58,354 nucleotides of DNA, taken from Brevibacterium sediminis (GTDB lineage: Bacteria > Actinomycetota > Actinomycetes > Actinomycetales > Brevibacteriaceae). Made by a program: the position numbers and the translations under genes. Under the pieces are notes generated by a model. That model had not been told where the DNA came from. It searched no databases and was given only the letters and a program-made list of their open reading frames with translations. The DNA lies in the NCBI RefSeq assembly GCF_013623905.1, contig NZ_JABKDD010000019.1, positions 1 through 58,354 of the forward strand. Direction: 5' to 3'. Positions 17,758 through 26,146 of the stretch are shown piece by piece. How positions within the stretch are numbered: the first letter of the stretch is position 1; each line of letters begins with the position of its first letter.

Positions 17758-17819
17758 CTACCTGACGGCGGCCCAGCAACCTCGCGCGAGGTAGCTGGGC
17801 CGCCGTCAGGTAGCAATTA
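17758..17819. repeat. Stop-codon palindrome, copy C
   Basis: Core arms 17758-17785 and 17786-17813 (28 bp each, one mismatch), then CAATTA, of which TTA at 17817-17819 is the reverse complement of the deoC stop codon TAA. The left flank outside the core is not conserved. Same orientation relative to its gene as copies A and B. Confidence 0.9.
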
Positions 17820-18464
17820 GAGGGAGTTGAGGATTGCGGCACTGCCGGAGAGGCCCAAACGGGACGCGCCGGCAGCGATCATCTCTTCGGCGGCTTCGGC
17901 GGTGCGGATTCCGCCGGAGGCCTTCACCCCGAGGCGGTCGCCCACGGTCTCGCGCATGAGAGACACAGCATGAGCGCTGGCGCCTCCGGCCGGGTGGAAA
18001 CCGGTCGACGTCTTGACGAATCCGGCTCCGGCGGCCTCCGAGCGGCGGCAGGCCTCGACGATCTGCTCGTCGTTGAGCGCAGCCGATTCGATGATGACCT
18101 TGACGAGGGCGTCCCCGCTGGCCTCGACGACGCCGCGGATATCGGCCTCGAGTCCGTCGAAGTCCCCGGCGACGGCCTGTCCGATGTTGATGACCATGTC
18201 GACTTCGGCAGCACCGTCGGCGACGGCCTGAGCAGCCTCGGCGGCTTTGATCTCCGGCTTCACCTGGCCGGAGGGGAACCCGACGACGGTCGCCACGACG
18301 AGCTCACCCGGATCGGTGATCGGCAGCATGGACGGTGACACGCAGATCGCGAGCACGCCCAGCTCCTTCGCCTCCGCCACGAGGGCATCGACGTCGGCGC
18401 GGGTCGCTTCGGGCTTGAGCAGGGTGTGGTCGATGATGTTCGCGACATCGGTGCGGCTGGTCAT
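17817..18464 (-). CDS. Deoxyribose-phosphate aldolase
   Basis: 215 aa from the ATG at 18464, with GGAGGA upstream; a longer frame reading back to 18833 lies antisense-like over deoA and is a shadow. It cleaves 2-deoxyribose-5-phosphate to acetaldehyde and glyceraldehyde-3-phosphate. Class I aldolase TIM barrel: [10 protein letters not shown] at the N-terminus, EVDMVINIG, Schiff-base lysine in [11 protein letters not shown], and the second lysine in [10 protein letters not shown]. It is the last gene of the minus-strand run deoA-deoC, which with cdd and the transporter forms the nucleoside salvage set. Its TAA stop is part of palindrome copy C. Confidence 0.96.
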   Translation of the reverse strand: MTSRTDVANIIDHTLLKPEATRADVDALVAEAKELGVLAICVSPSMLPITDPGELVVATVVGFPSGQVKPEIKAAEAAQAVADGAAEVDMVINIGQAVAGDFDGLEADIRGVVEASGDALVKVIIESAALNDEQIVEACRRSEAAGAGFVKTSTGFHPAGGASAHAVSLMRETVGDRLGVKASGGIRTAEAAEEMIAAGASRLGLSGSAAILNSL

Positions 18465-18479
18465 TCGGTCCTCCAGAAG

Positions 18480-18515
18480 TGGTCGTGCAAGGTTGCGTGG
18501 TCGTGCATGGTTGCG
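18480..18515. repeat. 18-bp tandem repeat between deoA and deoC
   Basis: Two copies of TGGTCGTGCAAGGTTGCG (18480-18497 and 18498-18515), one mismatch. It lies in the 134-bp gap upstream of deoC. No function is evident. Confidence 0.8.
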
Positions 18516-18598
18516 CGTGCAGGTGCCGCGCAGAGTCATCAGGTCCAGCGTAGCGAGGCCAGCGGCCGCGCGGCAGTGCTGAGAGTGTGCGATTCGGC

Positions 18599-19888
18599 TC
18601 AGGTGATCGTGTCGAAGACGATCGATTCCGGCACCGAGGCGGCATCCCCGCCGATCTCGACCGCGGACTCCAAAGCCTCGATGGCGCGCTCGAACCGTTC
18701 CGGGGTCGCCGTGTGCAGTGTCATGAGCGGCTGACCGGCCGTGACCGTGTCCCCTGGTTTGGCGTGCAGTTCGATTCCGGCCACGTCCTGGACCGGGTCT
18801 TCCTTCCGTGCCCGTCCGGCGCCGAGACGCCACGATGCCACCCCGACGCCCAGCGCGTCGAGCTTCGTAAGCACCCCGGAGTCGGTCGCTGTGACGACCT
18901 CAGTGTGCTCGGCGACCGGCAGAGCGGCGTCCGGGTCGCCGTGCTGGGCGCGGATCATCTGCTTCCACTTGTCCATGGCCCGACCGTCGGCCAGCGCGGC
19001 TCGAACATCGACATCGGTCTTGCCTGCCAGGCGCAGCATCTCCTCCGCCAGAGCCACGGTGAGATCGACGACGTCGGCGGGTCCGCCGCCGGCGAGGACC
19101 TCGACGGATTCGCGGACCTCGAGGGCATTGCCGACGGTCAGGCCCAAGGGCGTGGACATATCGGTGAGCAGCGCCGAGGTGTTGACGCCTGCGGCCTTAC
19201 CGAGTTCGACCATCGTCTGCGCGAGTGTGCGAGCCTTCGCCAGGTCCTTCATGAACGCACCGGAGCCGACCTTGACGTCGAGGACGAGACCGGAGGTGCC
19301 CTCGGCGATCTTCTTCGACATGATCGAGGAGGCGATGAGCGGAATGCAGTCGACCGTCGAGGTGATGTCGCGCAGGGCGTAGAGCTTCTTATCGGCCGGC
19401 GCCAATCCGGATCCGGCGGCGCAGATGACGGCGCCGACGTCCTCGAGCTGGTCGACGATCGCCTCGTTGCTCAGTCCCGCCAGCCAGCCGGGAATCGATT
19501 CGAGCTTGTCCAGGGTGCCTCCGGTGTGGCCGAGGCCGCGGCCGGAGAGCTGTGGGACGGCCACGTCGAAGACGGCGACGAGCGGGGCCAGGGGCAGGGT
19601 GATCTTATCGCCGACTCCCCCGGTCGAATGTTTGTCCGAGGTGGGCCGGGACAGGGACGAGAAGTCCATGCGCTCACCGGAGTCGATCATCGCCTGCGTC
19701 CAGTGCGCGATCTCAACCGGTGCCATGTCGTTGATGAAGATCGCCATGGCCAGGGCCGCCATCTGCTCTTCGGCGACAGCACCCCGAGTGTAGGCGTCGA
19801 TGACCCAGTCGATCTGCTCCTTGCTCAGGGCTCGGCCATCTCGCTTCGCGGCGATGACGTCGACGGTGTCGAATGCTTCTACGCTCAC
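18599..19888 (-). CDS. Thymidine phosphorylase
   Basis: 429 aa, GTG start with AAGGA upstream. It phosphorolyses thymidine and deoxyuridine to base and 2-deoxyribose-1-phosphate. Class features of nucleoside phosphorylase family [18 protein letters not shown] at the N-terminus, the signature [16 protein letters not shown], phosphate loop [10 protein letters not shown] and VKVGSGAFM. Length matches bacterial DeoA/PyNP (about 430-440 aa). It lies between cdd (upstream) and deoC (downstream) on the same strand, so deaminated cytidines and pyrimidine deoxynucleosides feed directly into the aldolase. Confidence 0.96.
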   Translation of the reverse strand: MSVEAFDTVDVIAAKRDGRALSKEQIDWVIDAYTRGAVAEEQMAALAMAIFINDMAPVEIAHWTQAMIDSGERMDFSSLSRPTSDKHSTGGVGDKITLPLAPLVAVFDVAVPQLSGRGLGHTGGTLDKLESIPGWLAGLSNEAIVDQLEDVGAVICAAGSGLAPADKKLYALRDITSTVDCIPLIASSIMSKKIAEGTSGLVLDVKVGSGAFMKDLAKARTLAQTMVELGKAAGVNTSALLTDMSTPLGLTVGNALEVRESVEVLAGGGPADVVDLTVALAEEMLRLAGKTDVDVRAALADGRAMDKWKQMIRAQHGDPDAALPVAEHTEVVTATDSGVLTKLDALGVGVASWRLGAGRARKEDPVQDVAGIELHAKPGDTVTAGQPLMTLHTATPERFERAIEALESAVEIGGDAASVPESIVFDTIT

Positions 19889-20018
19889 GGTCTCAATCCT
19901 TCGTTCTCGTCGAAATCTGTGTTGTCGACGATGCGTGCGTTGTCGTCGAAATCTTCGCTGTCATCAATCCCTGCGGGGACATTCCGGGCCACAGCCGCCT
20001 CGTCGAGGAACAGGCTCG

Positions 20019-20525
20019 TCAGTGTTTGGCCTCATGGCCGTCGTGCGCCCCGGCCAGGTGGTCGGGGCCGAAGGCTTCGGGCAGGACCACGGACATCGGG
20101 GCGCGTCCGCTGGGCATGTTGATGACGAGGTCGTTGCCCCCGTGTTCGAACAGCAACTGTCGGCATCGCCCGCAGGGAACGAGGGTGTTGCCCTCTCCGT
20201 CCACGCAGTCGAAGGCGACGAGGCGGCCCCCGCCGGTCATGAACAGCTCGGAGACCAGCGAGCATTCCGCGCACAGCGTCACCCCGAACGAGGCATTCTC
20301 GATATTGCAGCCGCCGACGATGCGACCGTCGTCGACGAGACCGGCGGCTCCGACAGGGTAGTTCGAGTACGGCACATAGGCCTTCGTCATCGCCCGTGTC
20401 GCCTCTGCTCGCAGCAGCTCCCAGGTGCCTTCGCTGAGGTCTTCGGGGCTGACCGGGGTGGGTTCCTCGCTCCAGACCGGGTCGGTCGACTCAGGTGCGG
20501 AAGCGCGGGGTTCGGGGGCAGTCAT
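20019..20525 (-). CDS. Cytidine deaminase
   Basis: 168 aa from the ATG at 20525, with GGAAGAG upstream; an upstream frame to 20801 overlaps the permease gene. It converts cytidine and deoxycytidine to uridine and deoxyuridine. The zinc and catalytic sites are clear: CNIENASFG, the CAEC motif with the proton-shuttle Glu, and PCGRCRQ. The N-terminal 35 residues before YVPYSNYPVGAA are a polar extension beyond the usual 130-aa enzyme, so a shorter start is possible. It follows the nucleoside permease genes in the same operon. Confidence 0.93.
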   Translation of the reverse strand: MTAPEPRASAPESTDPVWSEEPTPVSPEDLSEGTWELLRAEATRAMTKAYVPYSNYPVGAAGLVDDGRIVGGCNIENASFGVTLCAECSLVSELFMTGGGRLVAFDCVDGEGNTLVPCGRCRQLLFEHGGNDLVINMPSGRAPMSVVLPEAFGPDHLAGAHDGHEAKH

Positions 20526-20599
20526 GGGGATATCTCTTCCTTCGGGTGGTGACTGTGGGGTGATCGAGGGGAAATGCCGATCCATCGCCGAGGCGGGGC

Positions 20600-21883
20600 T
20601 CACTTCACGTAGGGCACACCTTCCGCGGCCGGCGGGCGGACCCGACCGACGAATCCGGCGACAGCGAAGACGGTGACGATGTAGGGCAGCATGAGCAGCA
20701 GCTCGTTGGCCACCGGGGTGCCGATGGACTGCAGAGTGTTGCCGAGGCTCTTGGAGAATCCGAACAGCAGGGCCGCGAACAACGCACCCTTCGGGTTCCA
20801 CTTGCCCAGGGTCATCGCGGCCAGGGCGATATAGCCCTGTCCTGCCGACATCTCCTTGCCGAACGCCAATCCGGAGCCGACGGTGAAGAAGGCACCGCCG
20901 AGGCCTGCGATGGCACCGGCGAGCAGCGTATTGCGCACACGAGTGAAGTTGACCTTGATGCCGACGGTGTCCGCCGCCTTCGGGTGCTCACCGACGGCGC
21001 GCATCCGCAGACCCCATTTCGAGCGGAACACGAAGATCTGCAGCGCGATGACGACGACGTACATGATGTAGACGAGGATGTTCTGGTCGAACAGCACCCG
21101 TCCGAGCACCGGAATGTCCGAGAGCAGCGGGATCGGCAGGTTCGGCAGCTTCTGGCGGGAGTTCCACAGTCCCGGGTCCTGGGTGAGAACCGTCGAGTAG
21201 AGGAAGCTCGTGATGCCGACGACGAGGACGTTGAGGACCACGCCGATGATGATCTGGTTGACCCAGTACTTCACCGCGAAGAAGGTGAGCACCACGGCGA
21301 CCAGGGCACCGGCGATGGGAGCTGCGAGAAGTCCCGCGTAGGGGTTCTTCACCACCGAGGCGACCACCGCGGCGAGGAACGCACCGGCCAGCAGCTGGCC
21401 CTCGATGGCGATGTTGATGATGCCCGAACGTTCTCCCACGAGACCGCACATGGCGCCGAAGATCAGCGGCACGGACAGTGCCAGGGCACCGGCGAGCAGC
21501 GTCGTCAGCGGGATGACGCCTCCGGATCCGCCGCCGGCCCAGGCGAGGAAGGAGAGAACGAAGATGACGCCGAAGAGCATCGGGAACCACGAGCCGAGGT
21601 CGATGCGCCTGATCGCCACATAGATGGACACGGCGGCCATGATGATGAGCAGGATGCCCAGCGTCAGCCCCGCCGCGGTCGAGGACACGGCGAAGTCGGG
21701 GATGGCGAAGAAGTCTCCGCCGGTGGCCACCCGGAAGGTCGTCTCCCCGTCACGGCCGATGAGGCCGAAGAAGATGAGCGAGACGAGGGCGAGGATCGTA
21801 TAGACGATCGGGAACTTCCAGGCGATAGGCGCAAGCGCCTTGACCTGGGTCGAAGGTGTCTTATCCATGGTCTGAGCAGTCAT
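20600..21883 (-). CDS. Nucleoside ABC transporter permease 2
   Basis: 427 aa with about ten hydrophobic segments. BPD_transp_2 family, like the YufQ/NupQ permease that works with PnrA/BmpA-type binding proteins. The motif GLVGERSGIINIAIEGQLL, conserved in this permease class, is present, as is GEHPKAADTVGI, the loop that contacts the ATPase. The start is one base after the stop of the previous permease gene with GGAGG upstream. An N-terminal extension of about 100 residues carries two extra membrane segments. Confidence 0.92.
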   Translation of the reverse strand: MTAQTMDKTPSTQVKALAPIAWKFPIVYTILALVSLIFFGLIGRDGETTFRVATGGDFFAIPDFAVSSTAAGLTLGILLIIMAAVSIYVAIRRIDLGSWFPMLFGVIFVLSFLAWAGGGSGGVIPLTTLLAGALALSVPLIFGAMCGLVGERSGIINIAIEGQLLAGAFLAAVVASVVKNPYAGLLAAPIAGALVAVVLTFFAVKYWVNQIIIGVVLNVLVVGITSFLYSTVLTQDPGLWNSRQKLPNLPIPLLSDIPVLGRVLFDQNILVYIMYVVVIALQIFVFRSKWGLRMRAVGEHPKAADTVGIKVNFTRVRNTLLAGAIAGLGGAFFTVGSGLAFGKEMSAGQGYIALAAMTLGKWNPKGALFAALLFGFSKSLGNTLQSIGTPVANELLLMLPYIVTVFAVAGFVGRVRPPAAEGVPYVK

Positions 21884-21884
21884 C

Positions 21885-23117
21885 TCAGTCCTCCTTCCGC
21901 TTGAGCACCGGTGTGGGCAACCGGAAGATCGACCTCACCAGGGGCGGGGCCGCGATGAGCAGCACGATGACGGACTGGACGACGAGGACGATGTCGATCG
22001 GCGTACCGGTCTGGGACTGCATGAGGTAGCCGCCGGCCTTGAACGCGCCGAAGAGCAGGCCCGCAAGGAACGTCCCCAGCGGTTTCGACCTTCCCAGCAG
22101 GGCGACGGTGATGGCGTCGAAGCCGATCGATCCGCTGATTCCGCCGGTGAGTTTGTATTCGGTGCCGAGCACCTGAGCGGCACCGCCGAGTCCGGCCAGG
22201 GCACCGGCGACGATCATGACGAGGATAGTCACCTTCGACACGGAGATGCCTGCGGTCCGGGCCGCGTGCGGGTTCGCGCCGACGGCCTTGAACTCGAAGC
22301 CGATCGTCGAACGCTCGAGCAGCCACCACACGAAGATCGTGGCGAGGATGGCGATGACGAACCCGAAGTGGAGACGGAACGGCGGTGGCAGCAGCAGGAA
22401 CATCTGCGCGGAGTCGTCGATGACGCGGGACTGCGGGTTCGCCGAGGTCGTGTGCGTGAACCAGTTCTGCTTGAGCAGGTAGCCCAGTGCGTAGCCGGCG
22501 ATCGAGTTGAGCATGATCGTCACGATCACCTCGTTGGCACCGGTGCGTGCCTTGAGGACACCGGCGATTCCGGCCCAGATCGCACCGCCGATGATTCCGC
22601 CGATCGCGGCCACGAGCATGTGGACGACGGGAGGCAGCGGCAGCGCGTAGCCGAGGAATCCGGCGATGGTCGCGCCGAGGATGACCTGGCCCTGACCGCC
22701 GATGTTGAACAGACCGCAGCGGAAGGCCAAGGCGATGCCGAGACCGGTGAGGATGAGCGAGGTGCCCGAGACCATCGATTCGGTCAGGGGGCGGATGGCG
22801 CGTTCGGTGGTGCGTGCGTCCCAGTCGAAGACCGCTCCGCGGAACAGCGCCGAATAGGCGTTGCCGACGGTCTGGAAGAGCGTGGCGAAGAACTCGCCGG
22901 GAGCGGCGAAGAAGTTCTCGGCCGCCGCGACGACCTCCGCGTTCGACACGGCGATGAGGACACCGCCGAACAGAAGGGCGAGAACGATCGCCAGCAGCGA
23001 GACCAGCCAGGATCCCGACATGATCTGCTGGAGCAGAGTCTGTTCCTTGCCGTCCTCGGTCTCGGACTCCGGCGGCGGTGCCGCGGAAGGAGCCGCCGGT
23101 GAGATATCAGTCGTCAT
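21885..23117 (-). CDS. Nucleoside ABC transporter permease 1
   Basis: 410 aa, multi-spanning, same family as YufP/NupP. It contains the typical RCGLFNIGGQGQVILGAT and GANPHAARTAGISV segments, the latter a cytoplasmic coupling loop. The N-terminal 35 residues are polar and Pro/Glu-rich. It overlaps the ATPase stop by 4 nt and is followed immediately by permease 2, so the two form the heterodimeric channel of one importer. Confidence 0.92.
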   Translation of the reverse strand: MTTDISPAAPSAAPPPESETEDGKEQTLLQQIMSGSWLVSLLAIVLALLFGGVLIAVSNAEVVAAAENFFAAPGEFFATLFQTVGNAYSALFRGAVFDWDARTTERAIRPLTESMVSGTSLILTGLGIALAFRCGLFNIGGQGQVILGATIAGFLGYALPLPPVVHMLVAAIGGIIGGAIWAGIAGVLKARTGANEVIVTIMLNSIAGYALGYLLKQNWFTHTTSANPQSRVIDDSAQMFLLLPPPFRLHFGFVIAILATIFVWWLLERSTIGFEFKAVGANPHAARTAGISVSKVTILVMIVAGALAGLGGAAQVLGTEYKLTGGISGSIGFDAITVALLGRSKPLGTFLAGLLFGAFKAGGYLMQSQTGTPIDIVLVVQSVIVLLIAAPPLVRSIFRLPTPVLKRKED

Positions 23118-24673
23118 TTGGTCTCCTCCGCCGAGGTGGTGGCTGAGTCGTCGTCCGTTGCTTCGAGGGCTTCGTCGGCGGGAACGCCGGCCATCATCAG
23201 GCCCAGTGCTTCGCGGGAGGTCTCGGGTCCCACGATGCCGACGATGCGCCCGGCGTACATCACGGCGATTCGGTCGGCGAGGCCGTAGACCTCGTCGAGT
23301 TCGGTCGAGACGATGATGCAGGGGGTGCCGGAATCGCGTTCGGCGATGACGCGCTTGTGCACGAATTCGATCGATCCGACGTCGAGTCCGCGGGTGGGCT
23401 GGCTGGCGATGAACAGTCGCAGATCGCGGCCGAGCTCGCGGGAGAGCACCACTTTCTGCTGGTTTCCGCCGGAGAGGGTCGAGATCGGGTCGGAGACGCT
23501 GCCGAGGCGGATGTCGAACTCCTCGACCTTCTTCTTCGCCTCTTCGCTGATGACCTTCGATCGCATGTTCAGTCCCTTGGCATAGGGCTCACGGTCGTAG
23601 ACGTCGAGGATCATGTTCTCGCGGATCGCGAATTCCGCGATGATGCCGTCGGTCGACCGGTCTTCGGGAACGAATCCGATACCGGCACCGAGGCGGTCCT
23701 TGACCGAATCCCCGACGAGCTTCTTCCCGTCGAGGGTGATCGTGCCCAACCGCGGTTCGGTGAGACCGATGATCGTCTCGGCCAATTCGGTCTGCCCGTT
23801 GCCCTGGACACCGGCGACGGCGAGGATCTCGCCGCGACGGACGTCGAAGGACACGTCGTCGACGACGACGTTCTCGGCCTTGTCGACGACGGTGAGTCCG
23901 CGCACCTGGAAGGTGGCATCGCCGGGATCGGCGGCATCCTTCTCGGTCGTCAGAGACACGGCACGGCCGACCATCTGGCTGGCCAGCTCGGTCTCGGTCG
24001 ACTCCGGCGAGGCCTCTCCGACGATCTTTCCGCGGCGGATGACAGTGATCGAATCAGCGATCGCGCGGACCTCACGGAGTTTGTGGGTGATGAAGACGAT
24101 CGACGTGCCCTGCTCCTTGAGCTGGCGCATGATCGAGATCAGCTCGTCGGTCTCCTGCGGAGTGAGCACAGCCGTGGGCTCGTCGAGGATGAGGATCTCG
24201 GCATCCCGGGACAGGGCCTTGATGATCTCCACTCGCTGCTGGGCGCCGACCGGCAGATCCTCGATGAGGGCATCGGGATCGATGTTGAAATTGAAGCGCG
24301 AAGAGATCTCCTTGACCTTCTTGCGCGCCTCGCTGATGTCGAGGAGCCCGAGGCTCTTCGTCGGTTCGTAGCCCAGCGCCACGGATTCGGCGACGGTGAA
24401 CACGGGCACGAGCATGAAATGCTGGTGGACCATGCCGATGCCCGCAGCGACGGCGTCGCCCGGCCCGGAGAACTTCACCGGCTTGTCGTCGATGAGGATC
24501 TCTCCCCCATCGGCGTCGTAGAGTCCGTAGAGGACATTCATCATGGTGGATTTGCCGGCGCCGTTCTCACCCAACAGGGCGTGGATCTCGCCCGGTTCGA
24601 TGGTGAGATCGATGTGGTCGTTGGCCACGAACGATCCGAACACCTTGGTCATCCCGCGAAGCTCGAGTTTCAC
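23114..24673 (-). CDS. Nucleoside ABC transporter ATPase (tandem type)
   Basis: 519 aa with two fused ABC domains, as in RbsA/YufO. The first domain has Walker A GENGAGKST and Walker B ILILDEPTAVLTP. The second has a degenerate P-loop GVQGNGQTEL lacking the Lys, signature LSGGNQQKVVLSREL and SQPTRGLDVG in place of the usual DEP, normal for this family, so probably only one composite site hydrolyses ATP. It energises nucleoside import with the two permeases and the BmpA-like lipoprotein. A hairpin separates it from the lipoprotein gene upstream. Confidence 0.93.
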   Translation of the reverse strand: MKLELRGMTKVFGSFVANDHIDLTIEPGEIHALLGENGAGKSTMMNVLYGLYDADGGEILIDDKPVKFSGPGDAVAAGIGMVHQHFMLVPVFTVAESVALGYEPTKSLGLLDISEARKKVKEISSRFNFNIDPDALIEDLPVGAQQRVEIIKALSRDAEILILDEPTAVLTPQETDELISIMRQLKEQGTSIVFITHKLREVRAIADSITVIRRGKIVGEASPESTETELASQMVGRAVSLTTEKDAADPGDATFQVRGLTVVDKAENVVVDDVSFDVRRGEILAVAGVQGNGQTELAETIIGLTEPRLGTITLDGKKLVGDSVKDRLGAGIGFVPEDRSTDGIIAEFAIRENMILDVYDREPYAKGLNMRSKVISEEAKKKVEEFDIRLGSVSDPISTLSGGNQQKVVLSRELGRDLRLFIASQPTRGLDVGSIEFVHKRVIAERDSGTPCIIVSTELDEVYGLADRIAVMYAGRIVGIVGPETSREALGLMMAGVPADEALEATDDDSATTSAEETK

Positions 24674-24700
24674 TGCTTCCGGTTCTCCTCACAAACTTGA

Positions 24701-24736
24701 AAACTGCAGGGCCGAAAGAACTCGGCCCTGCAGTTT
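24701..24736 (-). terminator. Hairpin between binding-protein and ATPase genes
   Basis: A perfect 15-bp inverted repeat, AAACTGCAGGGCCGA (24701-24715) and its complement (24722-24736), 6-nt loop. On the minus strand it is followed by a T-rich TTTTCAAGTTTG. It probably stops part of the transcripts after the lipoprotein gene, giving more binding protein than transporter; it could also protect the 3' end of the upstream message. Confidence 0.7.
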
Positions 24737-24747
24737 AACCGACGAGC

Positions 24748-25809
24748 TTACTTCGGTGTGCTCTCAGACTCGACGACCAGGCTGCCGTCGACGATCTGCT
24801 TCTTCAGATCCTCGACCTTCTTCTTCACGTCCTCGGGAACCTTGTCTTCGAAGTCGTGGTACGGAGCGAGGCCCACGCCTTCGTTCTCGAGCGTACCGAC
24901 GTAGGGCTCATTCGAGAACTTGTCCTCCGAGCCTTCCTTGATGGTGTCTTCGACGGCCTGCGAGATCTGCTTGACCACCGAGGTGAGGATGATGTCGCCG
25001 TATTCGGTCGACTCGTAGCCGTCGGAGTCGACCCACACGAGGTTGACGTCGCCGGCTTCCTTCGCGGCGGCCGCGGCACCGAGGCCGACGGGTCCGGCCA
25101 CGGGCATGATCACGTCGGCGCCCTGCGAAATGAGCTGCTTGGTCAGCTCCTGGCCCTGGCCCTGGTTCTCGAAGTCACCGGAGAACGATCCGTCCTGCTT
25201 CTTCTTGTTCCAGCCGAGCAGCTTGACGTCTTTCTTGTTGTCCTTATTGAACTTGTCCACGCCGTCGGCGAATCCGTCCATGAAGATCGTCACCGACGGA
25301 ATCTGGATGCCGCCGAAGGTGCCGACCTTGCCCGACTTCGAAGTCGCGGCCGCAACATAGCCGGCGAGGTACGCGGCCTCGGCGGTGTTGAAGACGACGG
25401 CCTTGGCGTTGTCGATCGTCACCGGCTTGCCGTCGGCGTCGGAGAACGTGGAGTCGATGAGTGCGAAGTTGAGGTCGGGGTTCGCTTCTGCGGCTTCCTG
25501 GATCGTGTCCTCGAGGAGGAATCCGACACCGAAGGTGAGGTTGCAGCCCTGCTGCACCATGTTGTCGACGTTCGGCTTGAAGTCCGCGTCGCCCTGCGAC
25601 TCGGCGAGCTTCTCTTCGATGCCGAGGTTCTTCTTCGCGTTCTCCATGCCCTCGCGGCCGGACTGGTTGAAGGACTGGTCGTCCCAACCGCCGGAGTCGG
25701 AGACCATGCAGGCCATGTAGTCGGAGCCGGATTCTCCACCTGAGCCGCAAGCCGAGAGGACGAGGGCAGATGCGGCGATCATCGACACCGCTGAAGCGAG
25801 CTTCTTCAC
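24748..25809 (-). CDS. BmpA/PnrA-type nucleoside-binding lipoprotein
   Basis: 353 aa from the GTG at 25809. This start gives a compact lipoprotein signal, KKLASAVSMIAASALVLSAC with lipobox LSAC and acylated Cys21; an ATG at 25839 would add ten residues before the charged region. The mature protein has the PnrA/BmpA fold hallmarks: MVSDSGGWDDQSFNQSG, GVGFLLEDTI and ADVIMPVAGPVGLG. It is exposed on the outer face of the membrane and captures nucleosides for the ABC importer encoded next. It heads the operon; the promoter must lie in the AT-richer 25810-26146 region. Confidence 0.93.
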   Translation of the reverse strand: MKKLASAVSMIAASALVLSACGSGGESGSDYMACMVSDSGGWDDQSFNQSGREGMENAKKNLGIEEKLAESQGDADFKPNVDNMVQQGCNLTFGVGFLLEDTIQEAAEANPDLNFALIDSTFSDADGKPVTIDNAKAVVFNTAEAAYLAGYVAAATSKSGKVGTFGGIQIPSVTIFMDGFADGVDKFNKDNKKDVKLLGWNKKKQDGSFSGDFENQGQGQELTKQLISQGADVIMPVAGPVGLGAAAAAKEAGDVNLVWVDSDGYESTEYGDIILTSVVKQISQAVEDTIKEGSEDKFSNEPYVGTLENEGVGLAPYHDFEDKVPEDVKKKVEDLKKQIVDGSLVVESESTPK

Positions 25810-26146
25810 GTTTTCTCTTTTCTGATACAGACAGCGCACACGGATGAGGGCCCTGTCTGCCCTTACCGAAAATGTGAAACCACTGGACGAACTGTCATAT
25901 TTTGATGAGTTTCGGTCAGTCTAATGCACTGAGGTCATTTGGAAAGGTCCGTTAGCACCTCAATCGCGGACACCGATATGAAAAAGAAATAATCCGTCAT
26001 GCGGTGGGGTTATCGGTCCGAAATGCGAACAGAAAACGCCTTGTGTTTGAGACAGAAAGATGCGGCAAACGATGCGGCCGGCGGCCGGCCGGACTGGCCC
26101 ATCCGGTCAATCGGGCGAACCGCGGTGAACTAGGCTAGAGACTGCT
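25810..26146. promoter_or_regulatory. Divergent intergenic region
   Basis: 337 bp between the BmpA-like gene (minus) and the ABC-F gene (plus). The middle (about 25860-26060) is AT-richer than its surroundings and is the likely minus-strand promoter area; TAGACT read on the minus strand near 25920 is a possible -10 box, but no clear -35 was found. At the right end TAGGCT at 26131-26136 lies 10 nt before the ABC-F ATG. No coding sequence or strong hairpin was seen, apart from a short GC-rich GGCCGGCGGCCGGCC stretch. Confidence 0.5.

Noticed and set aside
23357..24700. 447-codon plus-strand frame opposite the nucleoside ABC ATPase gene
   Set aside because: The minus-strand protein has every ABC motif; the plus frame has no recognisable domain and is a GC-rich shadow.
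25810..26146. Riboswitch upstream of the nucleoside-binding lipoprotein gene
   Set aside because: No purine- or other riboswitch-like conserved loops or long stems were seen; the region is only moderately AT-rich.
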